NCBI GenBank assembly: GCA_037144095.1
Contig: JBAWXL010000129.1
Location: 1 to 12,584, forward strand
DNA from: CAIXTV01 sp037144095
Lineage (GTDB): Bacteria > Bacteroidota > Bacteroidia > Bacteroidales > CAIXTV01
Direction: 5' to 3'
Length of the DNA: 12,584 bases
The notes under the pieces were generated by a model, which saw only the letters and a program-made list of their open reading frames with translations, did not search any database and was not told the DNA's origin. Positions within the stretch are counted from its first letter, which is position 1, and each line of letters begins with the position of its first letter. Below are positions 8,016 through 12,584 of this stretch, in pieces. The position numbers and the translations under genes are program-made.

Positions 8016-8172
8016 TAAAAGGGATTCTTTTTTAAAAACTTTGCCTCAAATATTATTAATATTGTGATTACTTGAATTCAATGTCCATTAAAAATTTATA
8101 CTTCTACTATGGGCATCAATATACTGAGAAATAAAAGCTCAACAATTAGATATTTGCATGAAGGCTTGATTC

Positions 8173-8328
8173 TCAAATTGCATACTTTTTCTTTCGTGTA
8201 GTCAACCCATATTTTTCACGAATAGCTGCCAAACGTTTGCTTCTTAAGCTTGGGTCTTTCTCATATTCTTTCCCCAATTTTTCTCTAATGTCTCGCTGTA
8301 ATTTCACAGCATCAAATTCTTTTTTCAT
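8173..8328 (-). CDS. 51-residue protein paired with the PIN-domain gene, candidate antitoxin
   Basis: A small open reading frame starting at ATG 8328 and ending in TGA at 8173. It begins 5 bases after the stop of the PIN-domain gene on the same strand, so the two should be translated from one message. The 51-residue product opens MKKEFDAVKLQRDIREKLGK and ends in a basic RKKKYAI tail, with predicted helices around residues 3-22 and 27-41. It is highly charged and has no signal peptide or cysteine. A short charged helical protein beside a PIN nuclease is the usual picture of an antitoxin. The order here is toxin first, opposite to classical vapBC. I recognise no DNA-binding fold in it. Function is inferred from position and size only. 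Confidence 0.75.
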   Translation of the reverse strand: MKKEFDAVKLQRDIREKLGKEYEKDPSLRSKRLAAIREKYGLTTRKKKYAI

Positions 8329-8333
8329 TTTGT

Positions 8334-8786
8334 TTATCTTAAAATTTCTCTTGGGTTTCTAATTTCTAAAATCGCATAACCATTTATTAGATTCACACCA
8401 TTATACTTTTTTATTCTGTCAAGATTTACTATATGCTTAAAATTCCAACTTACTAAAACATCAACTTTGTTTATAGTCGCGATAGCAATATGTAATGCAT
8501 CTTCACGAAACTTTTTTGTAATTGCACCTTCTTTCAAATATGCATTAGCAAGGTCTTCAGCTTCTTCATCTAAAAGAACGTACTCTTTAGCTGCTTCTGG
8601 AACAAGCTTCAATAAGTCACGAACTTCTTGTTTTGCGTTTTCAATTTCATCAAGAGTAACATCTGAAATAACGGCTATTTTCTTTCCTTTTTTAAATTCA
8701 TCAAAAAGTTTTCTGCTCCATTCTTGAAACTCTATATCAAGGTAACCACCAATTACTGAGGTATCCACATAAATTCTTTGTATCAT
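8334..8786 (-). CDS. PIN-domain protein, probable VapC-like ribonuclease toxin
   Basis: A 150-residue single-domain PIN protein. PIN nucleases cleave RNA with two metal ions held by acidic residues. Here these would be Asp8 (IYVDTSVIGGYLD), Glu47 in TLDEIENAK, and Asp96 in FREDALHIAIA. The last motif reads LVSWNFKHIVN (111-121), with Asn115 where many VapC toxins carry Asp. This SWNFKH form is, as I recall, a recognised PIN subgroup and not a lesion. The C-terminus EIRNPREIL is also typical of that subgroup. It is followed closely by a small charged gene that is the likely antitoxin. A -7 motif 18 bases before the ATG suggests its own promoter. Confidence 0.87.
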   Translation of the reverse strand: MIQRIYVDTSVIGGYLDIEFQEWSRKLFDEFKKGKKIAVISDVTLDEIENAKQEVRDLLKLVPEAAKEYVLLDEEAEDLANAYLKEGAITKKFREDALHIAIATINKVDVLVSWNFKHIVNLDRIKKYNGVNLINGYAILEIRNPREILR

Positions 8787-8804
8787 TGATTAAAAAATTT
8801 GTTG

Positions 8805-8812
8805 CAAAGTTA
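8805..8812 (-). promoter_or_regulatory. Probable -7 promoter element for the PIN-protein pair
   Basis: The minus strand reads TAACTTTG followed by CA, a perfect TAnnTTTG match. It lies 18 bases upstream of the PIN gene ATG, giving a leader of about 12 bases. The nearest upstream TTG is 25 bases away, longer than usual. Confidence 0.55.
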
Positions 8813-8858
8813 GTTAAAAAAGCTGTTTGAAATGCTCCAATCAGTAATAATTGAGTTC

Positions 8859-9491
8859 TTAGCTCACATCCCTCGCAAAAGCCCTCACCGGCGAACCATC
8901 CGTACTCTCAATTTTCAGTGGAATACAATTAAATTCAAAATCACGATTAATCAATTGGTCGAGCTTTGTCAAATTCTCTATAATCAATATTTCTTTGTTA
9001 AGCAGCAGATTATGATTTGTCAAATGCGCATCAGTGGTTTTATCAGCCGAAATCGTATCAAACCCAACTGCCTTTATAGGAAACTGTATCAACCATTCAG
9101 TAGCTTCCTTTGTCAACACCGGAAACGGATCAAAATAATTCGCACTGTTCCATTTTTCCTGCCATCCTGTGTAGAAAAGAACAAAATCAACCGCTTTAAT
9201 TTCATTTTCTTTCGATTTCAAAAAATCCAGCGAAATGGAACTTATTTCACTGCAATCGATTGAAATTCCTTTCCCAATAAATTTCTCGATAGGAAACTCG
9301 TCCAACGATTTCGAATTCGCAACAATATGACAAGGAGCATCAATATGAGTTCCCGTATGCGTACATATCGTCAATTTCAATTCCGCAAAGCCATCTTTTT
9401 CGAGTGTGTTTTCTTTTTCAAAAAAAGGCTCTAAAGTCCCCGGATAAAAAGTGATGTTGTTTTTTAATATTTGGGTTAAATCTATGATCAT
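8859..9491 (-). CDS. Cyclase family protein (kynurenine formamidase-like metal hydrolase)
   Basis: A 210-residue member of the cyclase/KynB fold, metal-dependent hydrolases that include bacterial arylformamidase (N-formylkynurenine to kynurenine plus formate). The signature THTGTHIDAPCH is at residues 44-55, with His45, His49, Asp51 and His55 as the metal-site residues. It is supported by DFVLFYTGW (102-110), GFDTISAD (143-150) and the later His160 and Glu172. The opening MIIDLTQILKNNITFYPGT is the normal family start, so I chose ATG 9491; a start at 9560 would add 23 residues that match nothing in the family. No other tryptophan-degradation gene is in the window, so the substrate may not be formylkynurenine. 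It seems to stand alone. Confidence 0.88.
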   Translation of the reverse strand: MIIDLTQILKNNITFYPGTLEPFFEKENTLEKDGFAELKLTICTHTGTHIDAPCHIVANSKSLDEFPIEKFIGKGISIDCSEISSISLDFLKSKENEIKAVDFVLFYTGWQEKWNSANYFDPFPVLTKEATEWLIQFPIKAVGFDTISADKTTDAHLTNHNLLLNKEILIIENLTKLDQLINRDFEFNCIPLKIESTDGSPVRAFARDVS

Positions 9492-9552
9492 GTGTGGTAG
9501 TTTTATATGTTTTTTAAATCTGTTCTGAAAAACTTTTACTTTATAAAATTGA

Positions 9553-9643
9553 AAAAGCATTGCCGCTGATGATTCAGATTATCAAAGTGTTTTAAATTAA
9601 AAATCAGTGAATCAGTGGCGATTATATATTTTCTCATGCTTTT
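9553..9643. repeat. Imperfect palindromic intergenic element
   Basis: The arms GCCGCTGAT (9562-9570) and ATCAGTGGC (9611-9619) pair over nine positions with one G-T wobble. The inner segments TCAGATT (9574-9580) and TGA/AATC (9608-9610, 9602-9605) extend the stem past small bulges. An outer pair, AAAAGCAT (9553-9560) and ATGCTTTT (9636-9643), may mark the edges. The GCCACTGATT-type sequence resembles short dispersed intergenic repeats I recall from Bacteroidota genomes. It lies between the cyclase and hydrolase genes and could form an RNA hairpin. Confidence 0.65.
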
Positions 9644-9694
9644 CAGCGTGGCTCTTTTTTAAATTTTCTATTCTGTTAATTCCCTATTTTAAAT

Positions 9695-10675
9695 TTATTG
9701 ATCTTTATGCAGTATTCCAAAATCTTTCACTGTCTGATAAGTCGAATTAAATCCTCTGTCCACAGCGAATGTGCCTGTCCTACCGCATTCATTATCTTTC
9801 TCGCCGGGCTTAATCATTAACCTATGTCCCAAGTTGTTAACCTTATAATAAATAAGCACCTTTTCACCCAACGAATCATTATATTCAATTCTTGTAATAT
9901 CCTCAACTCCGCTAAATGAAGGCTCAATTTTATCCGCAATCGTATCCGCATTATGTATTCCCGTCCATTGATTTATCAAAGTATTTGCGTTTTTTTGATT
10001 CACCACAAGGTCATCTAAACCTTGATAAACAATCATTTGCGGATACCGACTTTTATATTGCGGATTTTGTTCTCTAACATTTTTAATCAGAATTTCTTTT
10101 GAAATATCTCTTTTCCCAAGCATTGCTTTCAAGCCTTCAATTGCATTATTTGCAATCTTGTAGGCCCCACCTGCAAAAACAGCCCCGCTCCTAAACGATT
10201 CAGGATGTGTAGCAAGCATAACCACACTCATCGCCGCCCCGGCCGAAAAACCGGTGACGAAAACCCTGTTACTATCAATATTATAATGTTGTTTGGCAAA
10301 AGAAATCATTTGATAGATTGATTCACATTCCCCTTTCCCTTTTTCGATGTCGCCACGTTTAAACCAATTGAAACATAAATCAGCATTATTCGAAAACTTT
10401 TGCTGAGGATAAACGACAATAAAACCATTAAGATCAGCCAATTTGTTCCAACCCGATAATTCAGAGGCACTCTTTGCATTTTCGCCACAACCATGCAACA
10501 CAACCACCAGTGGCATCTGAATTTCAGGCTTCGACACTCCAGAATGAACAAACATTTTCAAGTTTCCCGGATTATTTCCGAAATCATTAATCTCAGCTAA
10601 CCAATTCAACTGTTGCCCATAAACACAATTCAATGAGATTATTAAAAACAAAAATAATTGAACAAAATGTTTCAT
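9695..10675 (-). CDS. Secreted PHB-depolymerase/feruloyl-esterase-like alpha/beta hydrolase
   Basis: A 326-residue exported esterase of the PHB depolymerase (Esterase_phd, LpqC-like) family. A signal peptide (MKHFVQLFLFLIISLNCVYG, cut before QQ) leads into an alpha/beta-hydrolase. VVVLHGCGENA (57-67) gives the oxyanion-hole HGC. GFSAG (142-146) holds the nucleophile Ser144. GLDDLV (219-224) supplies the acid, probably Asp222, and NLGHRLMIKPG (281-291) the catalytic His284. Cysteines in LCFNW, GECES and NECGR match the family's spaced disulfide residues. I chose ATG 10675, since the 17 residues before it in frame precede a perfect signal peptide. Substrates of relatives are polyhydroxybutyrate or ester-linked plant sugars; which one applies cannot be told. 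A promoter lies at 10765-10798. Confidence 0.9.
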   Translation of the reverse strand: MKHFVQLFLFLIISLNCVYGQQLNWLAEINDFGNNPGNLKMFVHSGVSKPEIQMPLVVVLHGCGENAKSASELSGWNKLADLNGFIVVYPQQKFSNNADLCFNWFKRGDIEKGKGECESIYQMISFAKQHYNIDSNRVFVTGFSAGAAMSVVMLATHPESFRSGAVFAGGAYKIANNAIEGLKAMLGKRDISKEILIKNVREQNPQYKSRYPQMIVYQGLDDLVVNQKNANTLINQWTGIHNADTIADKIEPSFSGVEDITRIEYNDSLGEKVLIYYKVNNLGHRLMIKPGEKDNECGRTGTFAVDRGFNSTYQTVKDFGILHKDQ

Positions 10676-10764
10676 AAAACTGAACCTAAAATGATGTATC
10701 TGACCCTCATTATCCGCTAAATTCATTAATTCAATTTATATTATTTCGATATTTAATTTCACCC

Positions 10765-10798
10765 CAAAATTACAAATAAATCCACTCAAATCACCAAA
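10765..10798 (-). promoter_or_regulatory. Probable promoter of the secreted hydrolase
   Basis: The minus strand has TAATTTTG (10765-10772), a perfect -7 motif. A TTTG at 10795-10798 is 22 bases upstream, one base longer than the usual -33/-7 spacing. That TTTG belongs to the octamer repeat array, so the array overlaps the upstream half of the promoter. The leader to ATG 10675 would be about 83 bases. Confidence 0.55.
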
Positions 10799-10907
10799 TC
10801 ACCAAATCACCACATCATCACATTAGCATATTAGCACATCAGCACATCAGCACATCAGCACATTAGCACATCAGCATATTAGCACATCAGCATATTAGCA
10901 AATCAGC
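10785..10907. repeat. Octamer tandem repeat array, about 15 units
   Basis: About fifteen head-to-tail 8-base units, changing along the array from ACCAAATC (10793-10808) through ACCACATC and ATCACATT to AGCACATC and AGCATATT (10825-10896). The last full unit (AGCAAATC) and the following A supply the stop codon of the gene starting at 11829 (TGA on the minus strand, 10903-10905). On that strand every unit carries TGA or TAA. Because 8 is not a multiple of 3, all three frames are closed about every 24 bases. The left end reaches into the hydrolase promoter. Confidence 0.95.
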
Positions 10908-11829
10908 TTTTCCTTCTCATCATCACATTCACTTCCGATTTCACGCCTCTCAGAATTTTTTGCACAACAATCATATCTTCAAATTCCGGATGCGAAAATT
11001 CAAAGCGAAACAGTCCCCAACGGAACTTTTCATCTTCAAAATTCCCTAAATTATCAGAGTAAACCACCTCACGATTAGGCATATCCAGGTTCCTCATTTC
11101 CCCATGAATAATAGGAATGCCATTTAGATCTTTCATCGTACCGAAAATGCCCGTATGTTGCGTGGGCAAATCGATAATACCCGTAGCTTCCTCCAGCGCT
11201 TTGGCAAAATCAGGATACGTATCCACAAAAAACGAAGCATCATTCAAGAAATTCTCAATATCAAATTCAAAAATTCTATCCTGAATTTTCTTTACATTTT
11301 TCTTAGCAATACTTTTCGCAATTCGGGCATTCTTGGGCTGACCCAAATAACCCTTTAAAATATTCAACACAGCTTTTCCATTGTTGATGGTCGTCGTATT
11401 GATACTCGTAATCGTAGTATACGTACTATCATTTGCCAACAAAAAAATGGATTTATCAAAAATAGTATTACAAAACTGAACCACTTCCGAAAGCGGATAA
11501 TGCCTAATTTTACTTGCCGTAGCATTAAAAATAGTCATCAAATCATCATTTTTTTTCCCGCGGGCATAGCGCATCGATGGCGAACAAATTTTGTCAAACA
11601 TATATTTCCCTAAATTCCTTCTCGCCGTATTCTGGTTCTTCGTAATCCCTTTATAATTGAAAAGAGCTTTTTCAATTTCAACATCCATTAATTCAATTTC
11701 TCCAAGAAAATGAATTACATCATTTTTAGTTGTATCATTTGTTTCTATAATAACAACATTATCAGGATTAGTTACCAGCAATTTAAGTCCATAAAGGGTA
11801 GTAGCTTTTTCTCTTAATATCTTATTCAT
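10903..11829 (-). CDS. Unrecognised protein with C-terminal carboxypeptidase-regulatory-like domain
   Basis: A 308-residue protein I do not recognise as a whole. Residues 1-220 look mainly helical, with a Thr/Ser/Asn-rich stretch at 135-150 (STYTTITSINTTTINN) and a basic segment NARIAKSIAKKNVKKIQ (167-183). Residues 227-295 fit the small beta-sandwich of carboxypeptidase regulatory-like domains: GTMKDLNGIPIIHGEMRN (230-247), the strand end YSDNLGNF (257-264), then GLFRFEFSHPEFEDMIV (272-288). Such domains usually sit in exported proteins, but I see no signal peptide or membrane helix here. The stop codon is made by the octamer array. Upstream, the gene start overlaps by 8 bases a minus-strand frame that runs through the 21-base minisatellite, so both may share the promoter at 12476-12508. 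Confidence 0.85.
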   Translation of the reverse strand: MNKILREKATTLYGLKLLVTNPDNVVIIETNDTTKNDVIHFLGEIELMDVEIEKALFNYKGITKNQNTARRNLGKYMFDKICSPSMRYARGKKNDDLMTIFNATASKIRHYPLSEVVQFCNTIFDKSIFLLANDSTYTTITSINTTTINNGKAVLNILKGYLGQPKNARIAKSIAKKNVKKIQDRIFEFDIENFLNDASFFVDTYPDFAKALEEATGIIDLPTQHTGIFGTMKDLNGIPIIHGEMRNLDMPNREVVYSDNLGNFEDEKFRWGLFRFEFSHPEFEDMIVVQKILRGVKSEVNVMMRRKS

Positions 11830-12373
11830 AACAATTCATATTTAGGTTAATACATTTTTTATTTGCAAAATTAAATGAAAAAATAATTTGATTATAAAAT
11901 TCAGAAAAATAATTTCTTTTCTTCAAAACCTGATTTAAAAACAAAAGAATTTGATGTTTCGAAACGAAAAAATGAAGTCGCAACATCCAAATGTGAAGTC
12001 GCAAAAACCAAATTTTAATACGCGAAAAGCCAATATTGATACGCAAAAACCAAATCTTAATACGCGAAAACCAAAACTTAACACGCGAAAACCAAATCTT
12101 AGTACGCAAAAAGCCAATTTTGATACGCGAAAAAGAAATTTTGATACGCAAAAAGCCAATTTTGATACGCGAAAAATAAATGTTAATACGCGAAAAGCCT
12201 GTTTTGATACGCAAAAAAGATATCTGTTCAGGCAAATACACAGCCTTAAAAGGCTTTTGCCCAAACCAATCACTCCCCCAATACATTCTGCTACAACAAC
12301 TAACGATTAATATCGCCGCATGGCAAACAGAAACACCCATACTCCCAATTTTAGTAAGCATTTTACTTTTCAT
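11822..12373 (-). CDS. Possible repeat lipoprotein read through the minisatellite (uncertain)
   Basis: A 183-codon open frame from ATG 12373. Its first 50 residues are non-repetitive and lipoprotein-like: basic MKSKMLTK, a hydrophobic stretch, then IVSC (residues 23-26), which fits a lipobox. WGSDWFGQKPFKA follows. From about residue 51 it reads through the tandem array as a heptapeptide F-(S/L)-R-I-K-I-x, alternating hydrophobic and basic. It ends 8 bases inside the next gene. In favour are the signal-like start, the good promoter 100 bases upstream and the overlap with the downstream gene. Against it, the array stays open in several frames because its unit is 21 bases, so openness proves nothing. 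It may be non-coding leader. Confidence 0.35.
   Translation of the reverse strand: MKSKMLTKIGSMGVSVCHAAILIVSCCSRMYWGSDWFGQKPFKAVYLPEQISFLRIKTGFSRINIYFSRIKIGFLRIKISFSRIKIGFLRTKIWFSRVKFWFSRIKIWFLRINIGFSRIKIWFLRLHIWMLRLHFFVSKHQILLFLNQVLKKRNYFSEFYNQIIFSFNFANKKCINLNMNCYE
11954..12226. repeat. 21-base minisatellite, about 12-13 tandem units
   Basis: Units of exactly 21 bases start at 11975, 11996, 12017 and so on to 12206, with a degenerate first copy at 11954. The core is TACGC(G/A)AAAA followed by (A/G)CCAA and a T-rich end. The four outermost units (two on the left, with AAGTCGC, and two on the right) are the most diverged, while the middle ones are close copies. The unit length equals two helical turns, and each unit has two short A/T tracts about 10 bases apart. 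Units 12017-12226 alternate CGCG and CGCA in the order G A G G A G A G G A. There are no spacers between units. Confidence 0.97.
11954..12310 (+). CDS. Possible basic heptapeptide-repeat protein on the plus strand (doubtful)
   Basis: A 118-codon open frame whose ATG (11954) is the first codon of the first repeat unit. It reads the minisatellite as (N/D)-T-(R/Q)-K-(A/P)-N-(F/L/I), about 12 copies, then a short non-repetitive tail ending HSATTTND. The product would be very basic, soluble and without a signal. Its composition (N, K, D, T) is more ordinary than that of the opposite-strand frame. However, no -7 motif lies upstream and it overlaps the minus-strand candidate entirely. At most one of the two is likely to be real. 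Confidence 0.22.
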   Translation: MFRNEKMKSQHPNVKSQKPNFNTRKANIDTQKPNLNTRKPKLNTRKPNLSTQKANFDTRKRNFDTQKANFDTRKINVNTRKACFDTQKRYLFRQIHSLKRLLPKPITPPIHSATTTND

Positions 12374-12475
12374 AAAATAAATCAACTCACATTAAATAAA
12401 AAAAAGAATATTAAATAGCTTATTTAAGTTTAGTAATAGAACAAATAATATTACCAATCCTAAAAAAATCAAGTG

Positions 12476-12508
12476 CAAAAATAATGCTTTTTCAGAACAA
12501 TATTCAAA
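12476..12508 (-). promoter_or_regulatory. Bacteroidota-type promoter driving the minisatellite region leftwards
   Basis: The minus strand reads TTTG (12505-12508), a spacer of 21 bases counted from the TTG, then TATTTTTG (12476-12483) and CA. Both elements and the spacing fit the Bacteroidota -33/-7 consensus, making this the best-formed promoter in the window. Transcription would start near 12469 and run through the candidate lipoprotein frame, the minisatellite and the gene starting at 11829. Confidence 0.65.
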
Positions 12509-12584
12509 AAATCGAAAAAATATTTATCAACAGCTTTCACAATTTCCCCTCTCTTGAGCCTAATATCCCTCAACCTTCAACCTC

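Larger units (their letters stand above)
7856..8172. other. Intergenic region, 317 bases, no gene found
   Basis: This AT-rich spacer lies between the DUF4468 gene and the small PIN-partner gene. It holds the probable promoter of the DUF4468 gene at 7901-7908 and an imperfect hairpin at 7978-8015. Reading both strands I found no open stretch of convincing coding character. Confidence 0.6.

Noticed and set aside
8334..8786. Inactive PIN domain because of Asn115
   Set aside because: The surrounding SWNFKH motif looks like a subgroup feature, and the other acidic residues are in place, so loss of activity is not supported.
9492..9560. Longer start for the cyclase gene
   Set aside because: The 23 added residues are basic and aromatic and match nothing in the family, and they would reach the palindromic element. 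MIIDLTQ is the normal start.
10676..10726. Longer start for the secreted hydrolase
   Set aside because: It would place 17 polar residues before a complete signal peptide.
11954..12226. CRISPR array
   Set aside because: The units are 21 bases, head to tail, with no unique spacers between them, and no cas gene is nearby. The octamer array at 10785-10907 fails for the same reason.
12180..12380. Plus-strand frame at the right end of the minisatellite
   Set aside because: It begins inside a repeat unit, has no promoter motif and no recognisable protein, and covers the non-repetitive start of the better minus-strand candidate.

Overview
The window looks like a piece of a Bacteroidota chromosome. 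It is AT-rich and the start codons lack Shine-Dalgarno sequences. Several genes are preceded by the Bacteroidota -7 promoter motif TAnnTTTG. It also carries a DUF4468 protein, a family found mainly in this phylum, and a queuine tRNA-ribosyltransferase whose zinc site is replaced by the PID..GTS..D variant that I recall from Bacteroidota. I cannot place it to order. I see no rRNA, tRNA, CRISPR array, transposase or phage gene.

Layout, left to right. Positions 1-4349 are all on the minus strand: a methyltransferase cut by the window edge, an APC-family amino acid permease, then the two-gene unit tgt - LptF/LptG-type permease, joined by an ATGA overlap. From 4476 the plus strand carries a membrane-anchored family 2 glycosyltransferase whose end overlaps an ECF-like sigma factor. 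A compact divergent promoter region (4350-4475) separates the two blocks. Convergent to the sigma factor is a minus-strand pair, DUF4468 secreted protein - rlmN, overlapping by 14 bases.

Positions 7856-10675 are accessory in character. They hold a PIN-domain protein followed 5 bases later by an unlisted 51-residue basic/acidic protein (a probable toxin-antitoxin pair in toxin-first order), a kynurenine formamidase-like cyclase, an imperfect palindromic intergenic element, and a secreted PHB-depolymerase/feruloyl-esterase-like hydrolase.

Positions 10727-12584 are the least ordinary part. An array of about 15 octamer repeats supplies the stop codon of an unrecognised 308-residue protein that ends in a carboxypeptidase-regulatory-like domain. 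Upstream of that gene is a 21-base minisatellite of about 13 units with A-tracts phased on the DNA helix. It is open in several reading frames on both strands. One minus-strand frame begins with a lipoprotein-like signal, overlaps the 308-residue gene by 8 bases, and lies downstream of the best-formed promoter in the window (TTTG, 21-base spacer, TATTTTTG). Whether this frame is a real repeat lipoprotein, or the array is a DNA or RNA element, cannot be settled from the sequence alone.

The recognisable genes serve tRNA queuosine modification (tgt), 23S rRNA/tRNA A2503/A37 methylation (rlmN), lipopolysaccharide export (LptF/G), glycan synthesis, transcription control and amino acid uptake.
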